NCBI GenBank assembly: GCA_051294375.1
Contig: CM119267.1
Location: 24,873,783 to 24,937,782, forward strand
Source: Paraspadella gotoi
Taxonomy: Eukaryota; Chaetognatha
DNA length: 64,000 nucleotides
Reading direction: 5' to 3'
In this document: positions 56,501-64,000 of the stretch, piece by piece
Layout of the letters: each line of letters begins with the position of its first letter
Numbering within the stretch: the first letter of the stretch is position 1
Program-made: the position numbers and the translations under genes
Notes under the pieces: generated by a model
What the model saw: only the letters and a program-made list of their open reading frames with translations
What the model was told of the DNA's origin: nothing
The model's database searches: none

Positions 56501-59500
56501 CTACACTATATTTATAATATAGTCTCATCGGGAACATTTGTACATTTGTTAATTTTGTTGTTTATTTGTCAAAGTCTGGACAGTTTTCTGTGATCAATTA
56601 TTTAGTGATTATGTCATGGTGGATTTGTGCACCGACCTGTGGTGACTTTAACTCATCTAGTTTCTTGTCGTCCTTGACGCTCGTCTTCTTTTTGGGCGGA
56701 TACCAACCGACGAGTTCGAGAATTCCTTTAGAAGTCGCGAACACCACTCGTTCCTTTCGATCGAGACAAGAGATGAGATCGAGGCGGAATCCGCGCCTCC
56801 CCCCCCCCACTGCCTGCCCCGGGTCAACCCAGCTCCAGGACCCAAAGAAAAACGTACCGAGAGGGCGACAGCGTCGTATATGACAAAATCTTCTTGGATG
56901 CCGCAAACCCCGGAAAAACCGGACACCTTTAAGTTGAAATGATTACATTTTTAATAATTCAATAAGACGCTTTTTGGTCTGTTTCTTTCTTGGGTTTCTA
57001 TGTCCTTTAACATTTTATAACAAAAAGAGAGAAAGAGGTTACGGAAAAAGAGAAAGAAGCGAAGAGGAAAAAGGAGTTAATCCATTTTTTGAGAGGCATG
57101 ATTCTGAAAGTTTTTAAATGGTAAATTTATTTTTTTTTCGGTTTTTCATACCAGATTTAATTTTTTTGTTTTTTGAGCAGCAAAGATAGAGAGGAAGACA
57201 GAAGTCTTTGAAGCTTATACAGCTTATACAGAAGGCTTCATATTATAAAATGAAGTACCTTTTTTTGAGACCAGAACACGTTCCGAGAAAACTACTGGAC
57301 CAAATTTATTGAAATTTAGTATGAACGATCCGAGGTGAATACAAAAAGAACTATTGAGGCGAATTTCAATATTGAACCCCTGAGTCGAGATATGGGGCCC
57401 CGGAGGGGTCACCCTTAGGGGCAAAAAATGGTTAAATTTTTTCATTATTTTTGTTTTCATTTTTCATTAACATCAGCAGTTAAAGTCAGTTTTGGAATAA
57501 TTTAGGAAAATTGGAAGTAAAATGATGAACCATGCATATTAAAACTATGCTTAATTATTGTTTAGTTTTAAAATGTTTTTTTCATATGTTTAAAACGTCA
57601 ATGCACCTGATGCATTGACGTTCAAAAAATGGAAAAAAATTCGATCGGGAAGTTTGGTGGGTAGTTTGGTCACAAAAAAAGTACCCATTTTATAATATGA
57701 AGCCTTCTGTAATTCTTAACAAAAATTTAAATCTGGTATAAAAACCAAAAAAAAATACAAATTTATAAAGGAAAAAGAAGATTCTAAGGGAAAGTTGGTT
57801 AGAGAAATGCGTCCAAAAACAAGAACCAGTGGCTGCGCCAATACATGTAAATCGCTTTCAAAGGCTTAAACTGAACTGTTACAGCGGCAATAATAATATA
57901 TTTTTAAATTTGCATTTTTTTAAAACTTTTTCATTTTTTCAACTTGTATTCTTTTAAACTTGTATTCTTTTAAACTTGTATTATTTTCAGCTTGTATCAT
58001 GTTTTTAAACTTGTATCATGTTTTTAAACTTGTATCATGTTTTTAAACTTGTATCATGTTTTAAACTCGTATCTTTTAAACTGTATTTTTTAAACTGTAT
58101 CATGTTTTTAAACTGTATCATGTTTTTTAAACTCGTATATTTTTTAAACTGTATCATGTTTTTTAAACTCGTATCATTTTTTAAACTGTATCATGTTTTT
58201 AAACTCGTATCATGTTTTTAAACTCGTATCATGTTTTTAAACTGTATCATGTTTTTTAAACTCGTATCATGTTTTTTAAACTCGTATCATGTTTTTAAAC
58301 TCGTATCATGTTTTTAAACTCGTATCATGTTTTTAAACTCGTATCATGTTTTTAAACTCGTATCATGTTTTTAAATCGTATCATGTTTTTAAACTCGTAT
58401 CATGTTTTTAAACTCGTATCATGTTTTTAAACTCGTATCATGTTTTTAAACTCGTATCATGTTTTTAAACTCGTATCATGTTTTTAAACTCGTATCATGT
58501 TTTTAAACTCGTATCATGTTTTTAAACTCGTATCATGTTTTAAACTCGTATCATGTTTTTAAACTCGTATCATGTTTTTAAACTCGTATCATGTTTTTAA
58601 ACTCGTATCATGTTTTTAAACTCGTATCATGTTTTTAAAACTCGTATCATGTTTTTAAACTCGTATCATGTTTTTAAACTCGTATCATGTTTTTAAACTC
58701 GTATCATGTTTTTAAACTCGTATCATGTTTTTTAAACTCTATTTTTCATGTTTTTAAACTCGTATCATGTTTTTAAACTCGTATCATTTTTTAAACTCGT
58801 ATCATGTTTTTAAACTCGTATCATGTTTTTAAATCGTATCATGTTTTTAAACTCGTATCATGTTTTTTAAACTTGTATCATGTTTTTCAACTTGTATCAT
58901 TTTTTTCAACTTGTATCATTTTTTTAAACTTGTATTATGGCAACGGGAGGATAGCCTGTGATACCCGGGGCGCGGGGTATCTCACCAACTGGCGTAGGGG
59001 CTGCGGACCCTCAGTGACCGCCTCCTGTCACTGGCATGTTTATACTGGCACCGTCACATTTAAGCCAGAACCGGGATACCCAGGGATTGAACCCGGGACG
59101 CACGGATGGAATGAGATGATTTAGCCTGCTCAGCCATTGAGACGAGGCTGAGGACGGACAGCAGTGAGGCAGCGTTAAGTCTTGCTGCCACAGTATCATG
59201 TTTTTCAACTTGTATAATTTTTTTCAACTTGTATCATTTTTTTCAACTTGTATCATTTTTTTCAACTTGTATCATTTTTTTCAACTTGTATCATTTTTTT
59301 CAACTTGTATCATTTTTTTCAACTTGTATCATTTTTTCAACTTGTATCATTTTTTTAACTTGTAACATTTTTTTTAACTTCTATCATTTTTGTCAACTTA
59401 CATAATTTTTTTAACTTGCAGCTTTTTTTAACTTTCAACTATCTAATTATCAAGTTCCATTAGTGAGGCAGTGAGGAAGTTAAAATATGTGTCCATTTTC

Positions 59501-60144
59501 TTTGTTTCATGTCGATTCAAATATTTTTTGTTTGAATTTCTATTTAATCATTATTTACTGCAATATGCAAATTAGATTATAATAATTTTTATTAACTTTT
59601 TTGATAGTAAGGTCTGGCGAGATCATTATACTTTTAAGATTATGTTGCATGCGGCGAAAAAAGGCCATTCACAATGCGAGCAACAAAAAAATAATAAAAC
59701 AGATAATTTTGCATATTTTTATATTTTGCAAAAATATAAAAAAAATTATTTTTAAAAATATTTACGATAAAAAAATTTTAAAAAAAGTAACAAAGAAGAC
59801 GGGGTGAAAAAAAAAAGAGAGAAAATTGGGATAAAAAAAATTTTAAAAGAAAAGCTGAAGGGAAATGAATTCATTCATTTCATTCTTAAGAAATTCAAAA
59901 GAGACCCAATCTCCATTTGGTATGTCCGCGATTTTCCAACGAAATCTAACCGCTTTGGAGTCCAGCTTCTGCCAAATCATCGTCGCGAAGTCGTCGCTCG
60001 AAAAGACGAGGATATTCGCCTCAAAACCGGAAACGATTTGGAAAACGGAGACGCCGGCGACGTTTTGGACACGAAGGGCGGGATGACCAGAAGCGGATAC
60101 GGGATTGGCGGCCGTGATGTACCTTTTGGACGACGTAAAAGTCA

Positions 60145-60193
<49 letters not shown>

Positions 60194-62550
60194 CGGACAA
60201 AGGGATTTTTTCTTATTCGGCGAATAGGATCCCGTGAAGGGATTGAAATAAAAGGTCTTCACCGCGGGTGTCTCCACGTTGCCGAAGCCGCTCGTGGTCA
60301 CCCTCACCCTGACGCGTGGACCCGAGAGACTGAGAGGGCAGGAAAACCGATCCTTTTAATCTGATTAGCATTTTAAAATAATGAGATAGATTGATCGAAA
60401 ACCTATAAGGGATGGGAGCCAAAAAAGTGATCTTGTCGGAATAAGTATAGTCGTCGCTCGCGTCTGATCCGTTGTAGAGACCGAGCTCCAACTCGAAAAG
60501 ATTTTGCTCCATTCGATAACCATCTGAGGAGAGGGGGCCTAGAAGGCGTGGTGGGGGGGGGGATAAAGAAAAAGAAAAGAAAGGAAGAGAAAGAGACTAA
60601 AATCAAAAAGAAAAAATCTTAAAAGCATAAGGATCGTCGCAATCGCATGAGAAAAATCTGGATTGATGACAAATTTTGATACTAAAAAAAATAAAATTTG
60701 AAAAAAGAAAATTAATTTATAAACAAAGAAAAATTATATTTTATAAATTATAAATTAAAGTTACAGTTTCTGAAAAAAAAAGAAGAAAAAAAAATTTTCA
60801 TTGTCAAAAAATAAATTAATCAGCAGACGCAGCCCCTGAAAAAAAAAAACCGAAATAAAAACCTGATGTTGAGATAGCAAAATGATAACATGCACGAATG
60901 CAATGCCTAATTTTACGAGTTCAATCCTTTTTCAATTTTTTTTTAAATAAAAACGCAGAGAGAGAGAGAGAAAAAAAAAAAGAAATCAAAAGGCAGCAGC
61001 AGAAGCAGCAGGAAAAAAGAGAGATAAAGAATAAGCCCCTGTAGAGCCAGCTGCAGACTCAAAAGGCAGCAGCAGAAGCAGCAGGAGAAAAGAGAGAAAA
61101 CGAATAAGCCTCTCAAGAGCCAGCTGCAGACTCGTTTTTTACCCTATAAATCAGTGACTAGGGAAAAGAGAGAGGGAGAGAGACATATAATTAAAAGAGA
61201 AAAGAGAGAGAGAAAGAAAAATAAAAGAAAGAAAATTTGTTTGTTTTGATAAAACGTAAACAAAACATATTTAATAATTGTCCCGACTCAATTTTAAGCA
61301 CATCGATGATAAGAAGCTGTATATAAATTTTCAGCTTCATACACCCAAATTTAATCATAAAAAAGGTGATCTATAATTTGGAACGCTGCTGACGACAACG
61401 ACGACGCCACTTATGCGCAAAAGCGTTACAATATCGTCGCAAAAGCTTGGCGATTTCGACGATAAAAACCTGACGAGACGGTGATGATAGGTTTAACGCC
61501 GGAAATGAGGAAGTGACGAAAAACCTCGGCGTCCTTTTTCGGGTCACCGCAAGTCGGCCGCACCGAGAAGAACCGAGCATCGTGAAGGATTTTCTTCAGT
61601 AACAAATTAGTAAACTTATTTAATACTGAGGCTCACTAACTGAACTTCGCAACTTCAACAGACTTTCATCTTTTAAAGCATTATATTTTTTCATTCGCCT
61701 CGCTGCCTTTCCTATAAATTAAGTATAACGACAGAGTTTCAATGTTTCAAAAAATATACTTTATCTTTAGAAAACTTAATTAATTTCCAATATCATTCAC
61801 TCGAAAAGGCAACCTGGTAATGGCCTTGGTACTTCTTCCTCGCTTTCCATTTGGTGGTGCACTCCACTAGCGGGTCCAACCACTTCTTGATTTTGGCATT
61901 GGAAACGCTCTGCACCCGAGAACGAGAAAAAATCATCATCATTCGATCTTTAAAAATGTAAAAGAATAAAAATATCCCAACACCAAAAATATTCATGAAG
62001 ATTGAAAAACAAATAAATTAATTGGCTAAAAAAAAATAGAAACCATAAGAGAAAATTCGTCCTTTCCTTTGAAAGGCGATGAATCTCGGAAAGAAAGCAA
62101 CAGGGGCTGTCTCTCTCGTCCAGGAAAACGAAAGTCTTAAAGGGGTCCTCGCGTTTATTGTCGCAGTATCCCCCGTATTGGTCGGTGTCGATGTCTTTGA
62201 AGATAGGGAACGGCATGTAGTAGTCCAGGACTAAGATCCAAAAATGAGGGGGGAAAAAAAAGTCGATTTTCTCTAATTAGGTGAAGAGTGAAAAGAGCGA
62301 ACTCACCCGCGCACCGCATGCATTGAATGATGGGAAATTTGAGAGGCTGCACGCCCCACCACTTGCGGAGTTCGGCCGGCTTCACCGCTCCCTTCACGAT
62401 TCGGACGACCTCGACTTTGTAGTGGCAGCGATCAAATTTGAAGGGATTAGAGTCGGAGGAAGAAGAAGATGAGATTAAAAGGAAAAAAGAGAGGATGAAG
62501 AGGAAAAGAAGTGGATTCTTCGAGAGAAACGGAGAAGTGTCGGAGTTCAT
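48746..62550 (-). CDS. CATSPERG: CatSper gamma (auxiliary subunit of the sperm Ca2+ channel)
   Basis: This is a single-pass subunit of the CatSper complex in the sperm flagellar membrane. 26 exons join in frame to 1451 aa: 62307-62550, 62044-62230, 61814-61907, 61470-61593, 60403-60523, 60192-60329, 59906-60122, 56858-56926, 56637-56813, 56271-56429, 55560-55690, 55206-55360, 54850-55059, 54536-54684, 52542-52660, 52367-52452, 52025-52268, 51891-51978, 51628-51792, 51339-51524, 51056-51273, 50774-50977, 50423-50561, 50155-50393, 49879-50082 and 48746-49034. A signal peptide (LLFLFILSFFLLI) precedes a large Cys-containing ectodomain. One C-terminal membrane helix (LLIRVFIIVGATGGLLFIV) is followed by an Arg-rich and acidic tail. 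Family assignment rests on IYDAVA, HIGCPP, WDCIDIDDEGPP, FTLNIIGGG and PPVYFFLMEFSNIG in the order seen in vertebrate CATSPERG; it is longer than the ~1160 aa human protein. Intron 12 is GC-AG. The least certain junctions are the exon 3 acceptor, the exon 7 donor (GTCTCT) and exon 9 with its G10 run. Confidence 0.82.
49127..49853 (+). repeat. Composite repeat A-B-A, second copy, in CatSper gamma intron 25
   Basis: It has the same architecture as 35622-36376: unit A (GTGGCGGTCTATTCACACC to GTTGCCATA), linker B, then unit A again, ending GTTGCCATAATGGCATA. The preserved arrangement shows that the composite moves as one unit. Confidence 0.8.
52700..54508 (+). repeat. Element X, multiple partial copies filling CatSper gamma intron 14
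   Basis: Heads start near 52705 (short, truncated) and 52905. A GAAAG-type array is at 53040-53215. Bodies run to a tail at 54015-54049, and a further body/tail piece ends near 54508 (GCGTTACAAGATAAAAAG). The intron is 52661-54535, so the repeat makes up about 96% of it. Confidence 0.75.
55430..55565. repeat. ~21-nt minisatellite abutting CatSper gamma exon 11
   Basis: About six units like CATTGCTATCACTCCACCCGA run up to the exon 11 donor (GTTGGAGCG on the minus strand at 55551-55559). The donor sequence itself is part of the repeat pattern. Confidence 0.8.
55835..56042 (+). repeat. tRNA-related SINE with GTTGCCATA tail
   Basis: A tRNA-like head (a duplicated CAGCTAAGTACTCGTTCA, then GGGGTTCAATCCCC as B box at 55882-55895) is followed by the shared 3' module (CGCCAGTGACATGGGG to CCAGGCATCAC) and the tail GTTGCCATA at 56033-56041. 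Confidence 0.75.
56060..56112 (-). ncRNA. Hammerhead ribozyme motif in CatSper gamma intron 10
   Basis: On the minus strand: CTGATGA (56096-56102), stem II GACTC/GAGTC with a 6-nt loop, GAAAC, ATGTC. Compared with the motifs at 22.6 and 23.9 kb, stem II has a G-C pair replaced by A-T, a compensatory change. A (CT)n tract follows at the same relative distance, so it is a related, truncated element. Confidence 0.7.
57230..57712. mobile_element. TIR element, ~480 bp copy in CatSper gamma intron 7
   Basis: Both termini match the element at 2970-3690 (CAGAAGGCTTCATATTATAA at the left, its complement at the right), but the interior is shorter and partly different. No transposase frame is present. 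Confidence 0.75.
57940..59430. repeat. ~18-nt minisatellite array, about 65 units, split by a SINE
   Basis: Units of AACTCGTATCATGTTTTT are highly homogeneous from 58200 to 58860. Variants (TTCAACTTGTATCATTTTT) lie at both edges. A SINE-like element (58937-59190) interrupts the array and the units resume after it. It lies in CatSper gamma intron 7. The frames read from it are artefacts. Confidence 0.9.
58937..59190 (-). repeat. tRNA-related SINE inserted in the minisatellite
   Basis: On the minus strand there is an A-box-like TGGCTGAGCAGG, B-box-like CGGGTTCAATCCC (complement at about 59084-59096), the shared 3' module (GGTCACTGAGGGTCC), and the tail GTTGCCATA (complement at 58937-58945). 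The clean split of the array gives the insertion order. Confidence 0.75.
59435..59905. other. AT-rich intron sequence, nothing recognised
   Basis: It is the part of CatSper gamma intron 7 between the minisatellite and exon 7. A lysine-rich plus-strand frame exists but is simple A-rich sequence. Confidence 0.4.
60611..61469 (+). repeat. Element X copy making up almost all of CatSper gamma intron 4
   Basis: The head begins at about 60615 and the tail GCGATTTCGACGATAAAAAC ends at 61469, the last base before exon 4 (61470-61593). On the gene strand the intron therefore begins GTTTTTATCGTCG, entirely inside the element. The intron is 60524-61469; only ~85 nt at its 3' end are not element. Confidence 0.8.
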
Positions 62551-63036
62551 GACTCGCGTTGTCTAGACTGAACCTGAAACGAGCGAATGGATAGCAAAGT
62601 AGAGCAACGATAGTTACTTGCCAACGTTAAATCACAATTCACTAGCGTTCAAAGTTAACAAAATTTATTATTCTCTTTCAAACTTGTAAACCTTAAATCT
62701 AAAAATGAATGCTGCGAATGCACTGTCTACATCTTAGATAAAATGATTGAATCCATTTTCTACTCGAAATACATTTGCTAATCAAAAAGTAAGCAACGTA
62801 AATACAATATAGCTAAACAAAAAAAACAAAAACAAAAATATCACGAAGGACTTTCATTAAATTAAGAACGAATGCCAAAGATATCAAATATTTCTTTTTA
62901 AAGTTAAATGTCTCAACGAGAATTAAAATTGTTCAACATCCAGGGGGGAAAAGAAAAGAGAAGAGATTGGAGGCGCCTTTTCGAACGGAGAAACGCGGAT
63001 TTCTTAGAAATTGTATTGAAATCATTAAAAACTCAA
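62551..63036. other. Intergenic: DBT 3' flank and CatSper gamma promoter side
   Basis: These 486 bp lie between the DBT stop codon and the CatSper gamma start codon. It is AT-rich with no exon. It must contain the DBT 3' UTR and probably the CatSper gamma promoter. Confidence 0.5.
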
Positions 63037-63296
63037 TTATTTCAAGTCGAGAATCAATGTTGACGGATTTTCCAAATAACTTTTCCATAAATTGGAGAAT
63101 CTCGCCACCGTCGCTCCGTCCAACACCCTGAATAGGTCGGAGGGGGGGCGGAAGGTCGGAGTGAATTAACGAAGTGAAAAAGTCACTGAAAATCCTGTAA
63201 GATGTGAAGAGATACTCGCCTGTGATCCGCCGACCAACTAATTTGCATCACGTGAGCCGCTTTCACGTTTCCCTCTGCGTCGAATCGAGGCAGAGT
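63037..63296 (-). CDS. DBT: 3' end of DBT (branched-chain 2-oxoacid dehydrogenase E2 acyltransferase), partial
   Basis: The last two coding exons (63220-63296 and 63037-63127) encode the C-terminal ~55 residues of the mitochondrial lipoamide acyltransferase of the branched-chain 2-oxoacid dehydrogenase complex. The visible motif [20 protein letters not shown] contains the acyltransferase active-site D-H-R-x-x-D-G signature, followed by [10 protein letters not shown] and the C-terminal LDLK, typical of DBT and not of the pyruvate or 2-oxoglutarate E2 enzymes. The intron between the two exons is GC-AG (CACAG|GCGAGT). The upstream intron is filled with element X and leaves the window at 64000, so the rest of the gene lies outside. 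Confidence 0.93.
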
Positions 63297-63305
63297 CTAA
63301 AGCCG

Positions 63306-64000
63306 AAAAAAAAAATCTTAAAAGCATAAGGATCGTCGCAATCGCATAAGAAAAATCTGGATTGATGACAAATTTTGATACTAAAAAAATCAAATTTGAA
63401 AAAAGAAAATTAATTTATAAACAGAAAGAAAAAAAAAGAATAATATATATAAAACAGTAAAATAACTTATTTTCGAGATAATTTTTAGCAAGTGCTAAGT
63501 TTGGAGAGACATTATTGAAGGTACTTTTGTTTTAGCATTAGCAAGCAGTTTGATCGAATGCGACCTCAACATTCCCAGACAAAAGACAAAGTGAAACTTG
63601 AATCAGACTGACGAAGTGAAGTAAAGACTAAAGTGAAGTAAAATGAAGTAAAGTAAAATAATAAAGTAAATATATATTAAAAAAAAAATATTATTCTAAT
63701 TGATATTTAGAAAAAAAATCCACAAAAATCTCGGATATAAATTTGGGAATAAATGGCGATAATAAAAGTTTTTAGAGAGAAAAAATTAATCAGAGAGAGA
63801 GAAAGAAGCCAAATCATTTTCAGCAGCAGAGGCACCCAGAAAAAAAGAAAGAAATCAAAAGGCAGCAGCAGAAGCAGCAGGAGAAAAAAGAGAAAAAGAA
63901 AGAGCCCCTGCAGAGCCAGCTGCAGACTCAAAAGGCAGCAGCAGCAGGAGAAAAGAGAGAAAAAGAATAAGCCCCTGCAGAACCAGCTGCAGACTCGTTT
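63306..64000 (+). repeat. Element X copy in a DBT intron, cut by the window end
   Basis: The head (AAAATCTTAAAAGCATAAGG) begins 9 nt from the DBT exon acceptor. On the gene strand the CTTTTAAGATTTTTTTTT end of the element is the polypyrimidine tract of that acceptor. The body with CCTGCAGAGCCAGCTGCAG reaches the window end. Confidence 0.8.

Noticed and set aside
57940-58940. CRISPR-like regularity of the 18-nt repeat
   Set aside because: There are no unique spacers between repeats and the units are contiguous; the context is an animal intron. It is a minisatellite.
59020-59190. tRNA gene
   Set aside because: A- and B-box-like sequences are present but no full cloverleaf; the unit carries the SINE 3' module and tail.

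Overview
This window looks like nuclear DNA of an invertebrate animal. It is AT-rich, with GC-richer, phase-consistent spliced exons, GT-AG introns and a few GC-AG introns. Repeats are dense: SINE-like units, TIR elements, hammerhead-bearing retroelement arms, minisatellites and (CT)n tracts. Two runs of N show it is a draft assembly. I cannot name the species. A CatSper accessory subunit implies flagellated, CatSper-using sperm.

Layout. Eight genes are on the minus strand and one is on the plus strand. From low to high coordinate: (A) an unrecognised small type I membrane protein, 2716-12136; Cdc42, 13200-14555; a single-exon acidic repeat protein with an N-terminal DPY-30 motif, 15668-17836; a mono-ART-like PARP, 18505-26559; an ENPP-family ectophosphodiesterase, 26893-37803; the MAGUK MPP2/MPP6 (Drosophila varicose) orthologue, 39732-47855; a plus-strand RS-rich basic protein nested in an MPP intron, 42843-43799; CatSper gamma, 48746-62550; and the 3' end of DBT (branched-chain 2-oxoacid dehydrogenase E2), 63037-63296, whose upstream part lies beyond the window. 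Each exon chain was built by hand from splice sites and reading phase and gives one uninterrupted frame. The resulting lengths (191 aa for Cdc42, 461 for ENPP, 601 for MPP) fit the families. The genes share no evident pathway. They are independent neighbours, not an operon.

Introns and gaps hold most of the novelty. One repeat, called element X here, lies in introns of four minus-strand genes, always in the same orientation. In CatSper gamma intron 4 its terminus supplies the 5' splice site, and in DBT it supplies the polypyrimidine tract, so it is an introner-like candidate. PARP intron 1 holds a long inverted repeat whose arms each carry a complete hammerhead-ribozyme core. A third core with a compensatory stem II change lies in CatSper gamma intron 10. 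Several SINE-like families share one ~110-nt 3' module ending in GTTGCCATA.

The ENPP intron 6 region (27.3-35.6 kb) is probably misassembled. It contains a 25-N gap flanked by a repeated ~105 bp and two indel-rich copies of a ~2.6 kb block, each with a copy of ENPP exon 6; only one copy is open.
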